Below are positions 17,194 to 26,140 of a stretch of 60,692 bases of DNA, one piece after another. The DNA is from JABDCI01 sp964475835 (GTDB lineage Bacteria; Verrucomicrobiota; Verrucomicrobiia; JABWAM01). Made by a program: the position numbers and the translations under genes. Under the pieces are notes generated by a model, which did no database searches, was not told the origin of the DNA, and saw only the letters and a list, made by a program, of their open reading frames with translations. Within the stretch, counting starts at the first letter, position 1; every line of letters starts with the position of its first letter. The stretch spans positions 1 to 60,692 of the forward strand of contig CAYYYL010000015.1 in assembly GCA_964475835.1 (NCBI GenBank), given 5' to 3'.

Positions 17194-17223
17194 ATCCTAA
17201 CTTGTCATGCGTTCCATTGCCAT
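17194..17223 (-). promoter_or_regulatory. Possible leaderless promoter of the glutaredoxin gene
   Basis: On the minus strand, ATGGCA, 18-nt spacer, TAGGAT, then six bases to the ATG at 17187. The hexamers are moderate matches. The spacing to the start codon repeats the pattern seen at 2239, 13435, 17637 and 35798. Confidence 0.35.
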
Positions 17224-17375
17224 CCCATAATTCAATCGAAACTCAGTTTGAAATCACTTTTGGGCGGTGATTAAACGACCCTCATCTCAAGGCGAGGGAC
17301 TTGGATGACGGTTATAAGCCGGATTGAGTCGGCACAGAGCCGACTTAACTATTTTTCATGTGTTATTCAAAAACT

Positions 17376-17533
17376 GTCATTCTGAGCGTAGCGAAGAATC
17401 TCTCCGTTTCAAATTTTCAGAGAGATCCTTCGCTTCGCTCAGAATGACATTATCAATATTAATAACTCCCTCACATTTCTCATCTTTTCGTCTCAAGGCG
17501 AGGGGTTTACGGATCCCAAAAGCGGGACTCAAA
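17376..17533 (+). repeat. Family B composite repeat, copy 3
   Basis: The cleanest copy: a palindrome from GTCATTCTGAGCGTAGCGAA to the closing CGCTTCGCTCAGAATGAC (17448), then after about 45 bp AAGGCGAGGGGTTTACGGAT and CCCAAAAGCGGGACTCAAA. It occupies most of the 486-bp gap before gnd. The rest of that gap holds the hairpin pair at 17542-17595 and the gnd promoter. Confidence 0.75.
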
Positions 17534-17541
17534 AAAAAGAA

Positions 17542-17595
17542 ACCGGAATCCTGCGGCGTCTCTGCGGCAGTTCCGGTCACCGGGACGGGCCCGGT
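17542..17595. other. Two adjacent GC-rich hairpins upstream of gnd
   Basis: The first stem pairs ACCGGAA (17542-17548) with TTCCGGT (17571-17577), with additional CTGC/GCAG pairing inside. The second pairs ACCGGG (17579-17584) with CCCGGT (17590-17595). The left side is flanked by A8, so on the minus strand the first stem is followed by a U-tract like an intrinsic terminator, although no minus-strand gene reads into it. A riboswitch class is not recognised. It ends about 40 bp before the gnd -35 box. Confidence 0.4.
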
Positions 17596-17636
17596 TACCG
17601 TTATTTTTCAGAAAGCCGTCTCCCATCAGTGTATTC

Positions 17637-17665
17637 TTGAAATGAACCTCTCCGTGGAACATGAT
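17637..17665 (+). promoter_or_regulatory. Sigma70-like promoter of gnd, probably leaderless
   Basis: TTGAAA (17637-17642), 17-nt spacer, CATGAT (17660-17665), and the gnd ATG eight bases later at 17674. No Shine-Dalgarno sequence lies between. Confidence 0.45.
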
Positions 17666-17673
17666 GCCTGCCT

Positions 17674-19112
<1,439 letters not shown>

Positions 19113-19116
<4 letters not shown>

Positions 19117-19757
19117 CCTTCACCCGTTTCATTCATACATCTGCCATTTTGCTTTCACTTCTTGGGGCAGCTTGGTTGCCTGCCGAAGATCCCGTCACAC
19201 CCGGCTCCACGACACCGGATAAAAAAACCACTCCTGCTTTTGATCCCGAAGCCCGAGAAGCGATGTCGCCGGACGCCAGGGGATTGTGGATGAAGGTTCG
19301 ATCTGAAAAATCATCCTCCACTTCCCTGGATGGTACGGCTCCCACCGAACCTCCACGCAAGCTCTCCACGGATTCCTCCAAACCTTCCCCCAAGCCGGTG
19401 GCCCAGGGTTTGTTAAGCCCGAAGCCCCTCACCGTCGATCTCCTCTCCACTCCCCGGGTTTTGACGAAAGACGCGGTCGCACCCCATCTGGGAACAACCC
19501 CGGTCCCCAGGACAACTTCCAGCAGCACCGTAAAACTCCAACCCCAGGTGACTCAACTTCCCACTCCGGAATCCTTCACCCCGCCAAAGCCCCAGACATC
19601 CTCCACCCCGGCTGCCGTCACTCCGGATCCGTTCGCTTCAAAAACACCGTCCGCCATTCCAGCCATTCCAGTGACATTGACCCCAAAACATCAGCCGGAC
19701 CAGGACCCCATGGAGAAGTGGCGGAAATATTACGAGCAGAAGAACAAAAAGATGTGA
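19113..19757 (+). CDS. Exported Pro/Ser/Thr-rich low-complexity protein
   Basis: A 214-aa protein whose GTG start overlaps the gnd stop. Residues 1-24 form a signal peptide (TSAILLSLLGAAWLPA then EDPVTP). The remainder is almost entirely Pro, Ser, Thr and Lys with repeated S-S-K-P-S-P-K-like segments. It ends in a short charged helix, EKWRKYYEQKNKKM. No domain is recognised. It is most likely disordered in the periplasm or at the cell surface. Coupling to gnd is positional only. A family C repeat begins six bases after its stop. Confidence 0.7.
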
Positions 19758-19762
19758 TTCGG

Positions 19763-19944
19763 GCAGTTTAAATAAAGCTGTAGCCGAATCGACAAAATTT
19801 GGTAAGGCGCGACCGCTTGGTCCGCCGCTCGCCGTCGCGACGAAGCGCTTTGGCGTAGTCGGAAAACATTGCGTACAGCCCGGAAGTCTGTCCCTACCTT
19901 CGATCCAAAAATTTGGACGTCAAAGAACGGAGCCGTTTTAAAGC
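19763..19944 (-). repeat. Family C repeat, copy 2 (inverted relative to copy 1)
   Basis: The reverse complement matches copy 1 (7981-8160) over almost its entire length, from the GCAGTTTAAATAAAGCT end to the TTTGGACGTCAAAGAACGG end. With the family A copy at 19973 it accounts for most of the 417-bp gene-free stretch 19758-20174. It starts right after the stop of the Pro/Ser-rich gene, mirroring copy 1, which touches the methyltransferase stop. Confidence 0.85.
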
Positions 19945-19972
19945 TGGAATATCAAAGCAGTAAAAAGTCTAT

Positions 19973-20038
19973 TGGAGGGCGACGCTCCGTCGTCGCCAAC
20001 TTATAAAGCAAATGGGGGCGACGGAGTTTCGCCCTCCA
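19973..20038. repeat. Family A palindromic repeat, copy 5
   Basis: Left arm TGGAGGGCGACGCTCCGTCG; right arm degenerate (GGGCGACGGAGTTTCGCCCTCCA type); loop about 18 nt. It lies about 135 bp beyond the 3' end of rseP. Confidence 0.88.
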
Positions 20039-20174
20039 TTTTTCCAAAGCATCCTGGTTTCCACTTTGCTTGAAGCCGATTCACACGAAGGCCACTTTTC
20101 GACTTCAGAAAAATGGAGGTTGCTCACTTCTGCCAAAACAGCCGCGCCACGCTTCCCCGTTTTTCAGCCAACGG

Positions 20175-21572
20175 TCAGGGAGCGGAAGCAGGGCGTTCAC
20201 GAAATGGTTCGTCCACTCCACGTCCGGGCTTGTTTTTCACCACCATTCGCGACAGGTCGTTAAAAGTCACATAGGCCATGAAGGTGAGGAGAAGGGCCAT
20301 GAAGACTGTCTGCGTCGCCTCCATGAATTTGTGATTCAGCGGTTTGCGCCGCACACTTTCAATCAGGGAGAATACGATATGCCCGCCATCCAGCACGGGG
20401 ATCGGGAGGAGATTGACGATGGCGAGATTGATGTTCAGCAACACCAGAAACCCGAGCGCCAGACGGAAATCGGTTTTTGTCGCGTAGTAGAGCACCTGTC
20501 CAATGCCAATGGGCCCCGAGAGATGCTTCACTCCGACCCCTGTCGTCTTGGTGTGTACGAGGGCATTCACGGTATCGAGCATGAGAAACACACTCTTCAT
20601 GATCTGAACCCAGGGACCGGGATGATCGATGACGATTTGATCGTTTTTCGGCTTTTCTCCAAGACCGATTCCAATGGCTCCAAGCCCGGTTGAAGATTCA
20701 ATCTCCACCTTGGGAGTGACACTCACATGCAGTGGATTGCCTTCCCGACTTACAAGAACATCAGTTTCCTTATAAGCCCGGGCACCGATCAGATCGATCA
20801 GATGGAGCGCGGAGACCACGGGAATGCCATCCACCTCCCGAATTTCATCACCCGCCTGGAATCCAGCCTTCTCGGCGGGCGACTGGAGCCGGATACCCGT
20901 CACCACGGGAGTCCCCTCGTGCTCGACATGAAGGGTCCGAATCTTGAACATATGATCCGTCTCTGGGGTGACCTGGATCGATTTGAGTTCTCCTGATCTT
21001 TTGACTCCCACGGTGACGCCTTGCGTTAGGCTCAATGCCACCCGCTGCCGGATCTCGTCCGTGTTCCTGACTGGCTTGCCGTTGATCGAAACGATTTCGT
21101 CCCCCGTCATCAATCCAGCAGCGTATTCGGCGGACCTGGGCGAGACGTAGGCGAGCTTCAGATCATTGCTTTCCGCATCACGGGGTAATCCCACCACCCA
21201 GACAATGCAGGCCACCACTAGCCCCAGAAGAACATTCGCCACACTTCCGGCCAGAAGGATCGGAATCTTATCCCTGGGCTTGAGGGGAGGAAGTTCCTCC
21301 GCCGGCGTCTCGCTCTTGCCTTCGATCGCCTCCATGGCGAGTTGGGGAAATGCCACATATCCTCCGAGAGGAACGCAACCGAGACGGAACTCGACCCCGT
21401 TGATGGTTTTGCTCCAGAGCGCGGGCCCAAACCACACCGCGAAGCGTTCAATCTTCGCACCCCGCCATCGTCCCACGAGATAGTGGCCCAGTTCATGAAT
21501 GAAAATCGTGAGGTTAAAGAGAAAAAGGACAACCGCCACGACGTAAACGATGTTTAAAATCTGCGCAAACAT
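20175..21572 (-). CDS. rseP: Site-2 protease RseP (inner-membrane zinc metalloprotease)
   Basis: A 465-aa multi-pass protease. The HExxH zinc site is IFIHELGHYLVG with His26 and His30 in the first membrane helix. Two PDZ domains follow in the periplasmic region (NGKPVRNTDEIRQR and FQAGDEIREVDGIPVV). The second active-site motif PIPVLDGGHIVFSLIE and the last membrane helices complete the RseP layout. RseP cleaves anti-sigma factors and residual signal peptides within the membrane. I prefer the ATG at 21572; an in-frame TTG lies 18 nt upstream. It is the last gene of an operon with the YdbH-like and YnbE-YdbL genes, which supports an envelope-homeostasis theme. Confidence 0.93.
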   Translation of the reverse strand: MFAQILNIVYVVAVVLFLFNLTIFIHELGHYLVGRWRGAKIERFAVWFGPALWSKTINGVEFRLGCVPLGGYVAFPQLAMEAIEGKSETPAEELPPLKPRDKIPILLAGSVANVLLGLVVACIVWVVGLPRDAESNDLKLAYVSPRSAEYAAGLMTGDEIVSINGKPVRNTDEIRQRVALSLTQGVTVGVKRSGELKSIQVTPETDHMFKIRTLHVEHEGTPVVTGIRLQSPAEKAGFQAGDEIREVDGIPVVSALHLIDLIGARAYKETDVLVSREGNPLHVSVTPKVEIESSTGLGAIGIGLGEKPKNDQIVIDHPGPWVQIMKSVFLMLDTVNALVHTKTTGVGVKHLSGPIGIGQVLYYATKTDFRLALGFLVLLNINLAIVNLLPIPVLDGGHIVFSLIESVRRKPLNHKFMEATQTVFMALLLTFMAYVTFNDLSRMVVKNKPGRGVDEPFRERPASAP

Positions 21573-21609
21573 AGACGTAAAGTGCTCCAACTTCGTGCAG
21601 GAATCAAAT

Positions 21610-22218
21610 TTAATGGGTAACGGGACTGGCCTTGCTGGGAGCGGCGTTCGTGGTGCCGTTCACATACGCCTGCTGCCTCAGGCGATGACCTGCCTCTGCC
21701 TCGATGGATGCAATGGGACGGGAGCTCGATTTGGCCTGCCCCTCATAGAGAATTCGGCGGTCCTGATTCTCCTCCCCCACCAAACGCTGAACGTAGGCGG
21801 GATCCCATCCCGATTTGCCAACCGACTCCAGATAACCCCGGGCGCTCTCCACCACCACGCCATCGTTCTTCATACCCCAGACCTCCCCACTGCGATCGTC
21901 GCGACGTCGGAGAGCCTTGGACTCCTCCTCACTCATCGTCGCCGACGCGGCCTCCGACACCTGACGCTGGTTGACATCAAGCTGCATGTGAATATCCACC
22001 TGCAACGGCTCGGGAGTCGTCAACTTCACCGACGGGGCGCATCCTGCAAAAATCAGCAAACCGAAAATGAGGGTTGGGATTTTGACAAAAATGGAGGACG
22101 ACGTCCCGTCGTCGCCTGACTGACTCAGGTGGCGACGACGGAGCGTCGCCCTCCAAAGGTCTCGAAAAATTTCCAACCGGAGAAGCAGGAAGCGATGAAC
22201 TCTAAATATCATCTTCAT
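21610..22218 (-). CDS. Fused YnbE-YdbL-like lipoprotein (DUF1318), N-terminus carrying a repeat
   Basis: 202 aa. A membrane-like stretch KIPTLIFGLLIFAG leads to Cys60, a lipobox. The next 25 residues (CAPSVKLTTPEPLQVDIHMQ...) resemble mature E. coli YnbE. The rest matches YdbL/DUF1318: SGEVWGMKNDGVVVESARGY, then VQRLVGEENQDRRILYEGQA, then an AYVNG end. In E. coli, YnbE and YdbL are separate partners of the AsmA-like YdbH; here they are one chain beside a YdbH-like gene. The ATG at 22218 overlaps that gene's stop (ATGA), favouring this start. Residues about 21-41 are then encoded by a family A palindrome, pushing the signal segment inward. No ATG, GTG or TTG lies between repeat and signal segment. 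Confidence 0.75.
   Translation of the reverse strand: MKMIFRVHRFLLLRLEIFRDLWRATLRRRHLSQSGDDGTSSSIFVKIPTLIFGLLIFAGCAPSVKLTTPEPLQVDIHMQLDVNQRQVSEAASATMSEEESKALRRRDDRSGEVWGMKNDGVVVESARGYLESVGKSGWDPAYVQRLVGEENQDRRILYEGQAKSSSRPIASIEAEAGHRLRQQAYVNGTTNAAPSKASPVTH
22092..22155. repeat. Family A palindromic repeat inside a coding region
   Basis: A 64-bp copy (TGGAGGACGACGTCCCGTCG ... GAGCGTCGCCCTCCA) between the coupled start codon and the lipoprotein signal segment of the YnbE-YdbL gene. It is read as LWRATLRRRHLSQSGDDGTS without a stop. The left arm differs from consensus at several positions. Confidence 0.88.
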
Positions 22219-23900
22219 TGAGCTTGAACCATATTGTGCATGGGATTTTCAAAAGTCTCAATAGCGGGTTGCTGGAAAACAAGCTTGTCGGGATTCAATC
22301 CATGCCAGCGAACATCGATCTCCCTCTTTCCCAACCTTCCATTGGCCCGGAATTTAAGCGTCGCCTCCGGCCGCTGATAGTCCACCCGCATTGAATAGGC
22401 GTCATACGGATAGTTCCGAAGATTTTCCACCAGCACCCGAAGAGATTCGCGTTTCAACCCCACGGTGTTCCTCTCGATCCGTTCCAGAATCCGGTCGATC
22501 GCATCGATCCGTATGGATCCGGAGGATTTGGAATCCAGCGTCAGCGTCCCCTGAAGATCCTGTCCCCTGCCCCCGGAATCAAACGCCATGGCCGCACGTC
22601 CATCCATGGCATACGATTCATTGTGAAACGTGGATGAAATGCGTCCGGTATCAATGTTGGCGGCGGCGCCCCAGACACGCCAGGCATCCTTGCCCGACCA
22701 TCCACATGTCGTGCCTCCGTTGACGTAGCCGTCCGCAAATGCGCCGCCATAGGATCCGGTGATGGATTTGGTGTCAAAGGTCAGCGCAAGCCAGCAGGAC
22801 TTCACTTCCATCTCCTTCCAGCGAATGGCATCCACATAGATGGTATTCACGAGATCGTTGGCCAAAGGCTCCGTCATGCCCGCGGAATCGCCACCATTCG
22901 TGGTCGAAGACGACATATGAAACGCAATCTTCCCATGGAGATTCCGAAAAAAAACCTCCTGCGTTTCCCACGGAACATCCTGGTTGGGGATCGTCAGTTG
23001 GAACTGAGCCTGGGCAAGATTGAGCTGGTTCAGATTCATGTTCTCCTGGCGAAACTCGAATGGAAACGGGAAGCGAAGATCCATTTCCCGCAAGCGGGTG
23101 ATGTCCAATTTGCCATCGAAAATCTCAAAGACACCCACCGTCCAGTCGGGACCCGAAGCGGCGTTCGCTTGTCGGGAGGAGGAATTCTTCCTCAAAGCAT
23201 CAACGAACCAGAAAAGACCCCGGTCCACACCCAGGGTGGGACCGCGAAACGCAAGTTGATCGAGCCGATGAATCTGAATCCCCGCCATCGTGAAATTCAG
23301 ATCGAGCTGCGGAATGGAAACGAGCGGCACCGCAAGATCAAGCGGTGAATAGAGAACGAGATTTCTCAGAGTGACCTGCCGGGCCTTATCCAGATATTCG
23401 CGGGTGGATTCCGCACCGAGGGGTACATCTGGGAAATCCCCTTCAATATCGAGCGTGATGGGTGGAATGTTTTTCCCAAGTCCAAGGACAGTCAACCGCC
23501 CCCGCTCGACAATCAATCGATCGAGATGGAGAGGGAGCCGTCCCATCGCCCCCTTCCCCAAAGCATTGAGCTTGGAGAGATCGAGCATGATCTCCGGGGA
23601 TTCGACCTTTAATTCGGAAATGTGTCCCTGCAGGAACTGACGGTACTTCCAGCGAAGCGTGGCGGTACGAGCCTTGAAAAAATCACCGAACTGAACATCG
23701 TGCAGCACAACTTTGTCCGCCGACTTCCAATCGACCTTCTCCAACTGGAAGGGCATCTCCGGATGCACACGCTTCAAACCACCCAACAACACCTCCCGCG
23801 GTTTCCAAAAAAGCAGAATCACCGCACAAACCCCAAGGAGCAGAAACACCCCCACTCCCATGAGCAACCAACGCAGAACTTGTCGGGTCTGAACCTTCAC
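22215..23900 (-). CDS. YdbH/AsmA-like inner-membrane-anchored bridge protein
   Basis: A 561-aa protein with one N-terminal membrane helix (about 11-33, LLMGVGVFLLLGVCAVILLF) and a long periplasmic region of alternating strands. Features such as LHDVQFGDFFKARTATLRW, LPLHLDRLIVERGRLTV and LDITRLREMDLRFPF look like AsmA-family repeats. The C-terminal part (GTLTLDSKSSGSIRIDAIDR) ends near MHNMVQAQ. AsmA-like proteins form hydrophobic grooves that move phospholipids between inner and outer membranes. I call it YdbH-like mainly because the next gene, coupled by ATGA, encodes YnbE- and YdbL-like segments. It is somewhat shorter than E. coli YdbH (about 880 aa). The AsmA-like fold is fairly secure; YdbH orthology is inferred. 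Confidence 0.7.
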   Translation of the reverse strand: MKVQTRQVLRWLLMGVGVFLLLGVCAVILLFWKPREVLLGGLKRVHPEMPFQLEKVDWKSADKVVLHDVQFGDFFKARTATLRWKYRQFLQGHISELKVESPEIMLDLSKLNALGKGAMGRLPLHLDRLIVERGRLTVLGLGKNIPPITLDIEGDFPDVPLGAESTREYLDKARQVTLRNLVLYSPLDLAVPLVSIPQLDLNFTMAGIQIHRLDQLAFRGPTLGVDRGLFWFVDALRKNSSSRQANAASGPDWTVGVFEIFDGKLDITRLREMDLRFPFPFEFRQENMNLNQLNLAQAQFQLTIPNQDVPWETQEVFFRNLHGKIAFHMSSSTTNGGDSAGMTEPLANDLVNTIYVDAIRWKEMEVKSCWLALTFDTKSITGSYGGAFADGYVNGGTTCGWSGKDAWRVWGAAANIDTGRISSTFHNESYAMDGRAAMAFDSGGRGQDLQGTLTLDSKSSGSIRIDAIDRILERIERNTVGLKRESLRVLVENLRNYPYDAYSMRVDYQRPEATLKFRANGRLGKREIDVRWHGLNPDKLVFQQPAIETFENPMHNMVQAQ

Positions 23901-24017
23901 TTTTCAAGGATAGTGGGAAAGGGGGAAGGCACAAGTCATAAAGGTAACCAGGCTAGTCCCTGCGTCCGGACCTGCCGCAGGGACGCGGCAGGTTAGCGTC
24001 TCAGATATTCCTTGAAC

Positions 24018-24078
24018 GGCGCGCCCGGCGGTCGCGCCCTACCCAAAACACGGTAGGGATGGCTCGTCGAGCCGTCCA
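24018..24078. repeat. Family C-like fragments
   Basis: GGCGCGCCCGGCGGTCGCGC followed by CCTACCC matches the right-hand inner module of family C. CGGTAGGGATGGCTCGTCGA and GCCGTCC form a related arm. It lies in the 251-bp gap between the YdbH-like gene and the next minus-strand gene. Confidence 0.55.
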
Positions 24079-24151
24079 GGTGTTGAAAAATTAAGGAAAG
24101 ACACCCCCATTGCAGCAGCGACGCTCATGCCGGGTTTACTGCAGTGCAAGG

Positions 24152-24421
24152 CTAGGCATCGTTGCTATCAAGCAAAAGGTCTGCATCTGATGGAAACTTC
24201 CGCCACGCATCGAAATCCCTCTGAGCGCACTCACGATGCCTCTCTGCGGAGGCATCTTTGCCGTTCCATGCAGTGTTCAAATGATGATAGAGGTGACTCA
24301 TCGCAACCACAAACTCCCCGCAGTCATAGTTCTGGTCTCTCTCGATCTCTTCAATCGTACGATCAAGCCCCTCCTTTGCTTCTCGAAGATGGAAAAGAAC
24401 GGCGTCTCGATTCATGAGCAT
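24152..24421 (-). CDS. Small conserved-looking hypothetical protein
   Basis: 89 aa, acidic and helical (HLREAKEGLDRTIEEIERD), with a distinctive MSHLYHHLNTAWNGKD segment rich in His and aromatic residues and a DFDAWRKFP motif. The composition and periodicity look like real protein, and the opposite frames look worse. I start at the ATG at 24421; another ATG at 24415 is equally possible. No signal peptide or membrane helix. Function unknown. It may belong to the downstream end of the hpnH unit, 81 bp away. Confidence 0.6.
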   Translation of the reverse strand: MLMNRDAVLFHLREAKEGLDRTIEEIERDQNYDCGEFVVAMSHLYHHLNTAWNGKDASAERHRECAQRDFDAWRKFPSDADLLLDSNDA

Positions 24422-24532
24422 GCTACGATGCTTAACAATATTGCTGAACAAACTTTAACTCAGGTTCATACACGGCAATGCCTTCACCATCGTCACGGAA
24501 GCTTCTTGAAAACGGACCCTGTACTACTACCG

Positions 24533-24847
24533 TTACTTGGAACTGCTGCCTGCTGTTTGCGCTTGCTTCTTCCTGGCCTCTTCCTTCACGACCCACTCCT
24601 CCCAGGACTTGCCTGCGGCGGCGTCTTCACCCGAGAGGGTGATCGTCGCGATCTGGGCGTATTTGATCAGGAGCTTGTCGTTGCGTCCGTCGAGCATCAT
24701 TTCGATAAATGGCTCACGGCAGCGGGCCGCCCCCTTGGCTTCACGATTGGATAGAAATCCGATGACCTGGTTTCCGTCTTTGAGGGAAACCGTCACGTCG
24801 CCGCGATAGTCGAAGGCCTTTTCAATCAGGGAATACAACGCTTCCAT
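24533..24847 (-). CDS. Small hypothetical protein coupled to hpnH (possible Sm-like fold)
   Basis: A 104-aa protein whose ATG overlaps the hpnH stop codon (TAATG), so it is translationally coupled. The segment GDVTVSLKDGNQVIGFLSNR, then FIEMMLDGRNDKLLIKYAQI and ATITLSGED, alternates like a small five-stranded Sm/SH3-type barrel. A highly charged C-terminal tail, EEWVVKEEARKKQAQ, follows. The fold reading is inference from pattern only. The tight coupling to HpnH suggests a role near hopanoid side-chain synthesis. No name is recognised. Confidence 0.65.
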   Translation of the reverse strand: MEALYSLIEKAFDYRGDVTVSLKDGNQVIGFLSNREAKGAARCREPFIEMMLDGRNDKLLIKYAQIATITLSGEDAAAGKSWEEWVVKEEARKKQAQTAGSSSK

Positions 24848-26013
24848 TAGGATTTCTCCACCGTTTCAAGTTCCTCTTCCTCATGATGATGACAGCACGA
24901 TCCGCTGCCACATCCCTGAGCCTTGTTTTCCGCGGGAGCCGAGGATCCGTTGGCTTGGGCGGAAAAGCCCGCTCCGTTGCCATTCACAGGTTTGCTGGCG
25001 CCAATGCCGCGCAGCGTCAGATTCACCATGCGCACAAACCCCTTGAGGCTTCCAAATCCGTGGTTCACTGCGGTCGCCTCATAGCCGGAATGCACCATGC
25101 AGTTCGCGCACTTCGGATTTCCGGAGCGATGGCCGTATTGATGCCACTCCGTCTCGTCAATCAACTCCTGAAAATTGGAGGCGTATCCCTGGTTCAGGAG
25201 GTAACACGGCTTCTGCCAGCCAAAGATATTGTACGTCGGCATTCCCCAAGGGGTGCATTCGTAGTCCTGACGCCCCATCAAAAACTCCAGGAAGAGGGGG
25301 GATTGGTTGAACTGCCACTCCTTTTTCGGATTGCTCAGAATGCGGGTGAAAAGTTCCCGCGTACGGTTGCGGGGCAGGAAGTGCTCCTGATCCGGGGCTT
25401 TCGAATAGCTGTATCCCGGCGACATCATCATTCCCTCCACCCCGAGCTCCATCATTTTGTCAAAAAAGGCGCGTACACGCTGGGGATCCGCTCCTTCAAA
25501 AAGAGTCGTGTTGGTCGTCACCCGGAAACCGCGCTTTAACGCTTCGCGAACAGCCTCAATCGCCACATCGAACACCCCTTCACGACATACGGCGTGATCG
25601 TGATCCTCCTTCAAACCGTCCATGTGAACGCTGAACGTGAGATACTTCGACGGTTTGAACAGATCCAGCTTGCGCTTGAGCAGGATCGCGTTGGTGCAGA
25701 GATAGATATACTTCTTCCGCGCCACCAGTCCCTCGACAATCTGTTGAATCTCAGGATGAATCAACGGCTCGCCGCCCGGAATGCTCACCATCGGCGCACC
25801 ACACTCATCCACCGCCTTGAAACATTGATCCGGCGTCAGACGCTTCTTCAAAATATGCTCCGGATATTGGATCTTTCCACATCCCGCACACTCCAGATTA
25901 CAACGAAACAACGGCTCCAACATCAACACCAACGGATAACGCTGGCGCCCCTGGAGCTTCTGCTTCAACACATAGGAAGCAACCGTATAAGCTTGAGAAA
26001 TAGGTACAGGCAT
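24847..26013 (-). CDS. hpnH: Hopanoid biosynthesis radical SAM protein HpnH
   Basis: 388 aa. The radical SAM cluster motif CNLECAGC has Cys38, Cys42 and Cys45, and the opening PISQAYTVASYVLKQKLQGR is characteristic of HpnH. GGEPLIHPEI is the SAM-binding glycine-glutamate motif. HpnH adds a 5'-deoxyadenosyl group to diploptene, the first step to extended hopanoids. After the usual C-terminal CANCMVHSGYEATAV segment there is an extra tail of about 60 residues ending GCGSGSCCHHHEEEELE, rich in Cys, His and Glu and probably metal-binding (inference). No squalene-hopene cyclase lies in the window. Confidence 0.92.
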   Translation of the reverse strand: MPVPISQAYTVASYVLKQKLQGRQRYPLVLMLEPLFRCNLECAGCGKIQYPEHILKKRLTPDQCFKAVDECGAPMVSIPGGEPLIHPEIQQIVEGLVARKKYIYLCTNAILLKRKLDLFKPSKYLTFSVHMDGLKEDHDHAVCREGVFDVAIEAVREALKRGFRVTTNTTLFEGADPQRVRAFFDKMMELGVEGMMMSPGYSYSKAPDQEHFLPRNRTRELFTRILSNPKKEWQFNQSPLFLEFLMGRQDYECTPWGMPTYNIFGWQKPCYLLNQGYASNFQELIDETEWHQYGHRSGNPKCANCMVHSGYEATAVNHGFGSLKGFVRMVNLTLRGIGASKPVNGNGAGFSAQANGSSAPAENKAQGCGSGSCCHHHEEEELETVEKS

Positions 26014-26140
26014 AAGGTGAATGTGAGGTTAACCAGCAAACCAAAGCTTCGACGTCGCCGCCCAAAGCATGAAAGATGAAATCTACGCCAACAAATGGCG
26101 ATAACAAGCAAAATTTCCTCTCAAACTGAGTAAATTTGTC

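Noticed and set aside
17542..17595. A known riboswitch upstream of gnd
   Set aside because: The two stems do not match any riboswitch consensus I know, and they lie upstream of the likely promoter rather than in the transcript.
24880..24930. HHHEEEE tail of HpnH as a vector-derived tag
   Set aside because: The His run is only three residues, is followed by more native-looking sequence and overlaps the coupled start of the next gene, so it is genomic.
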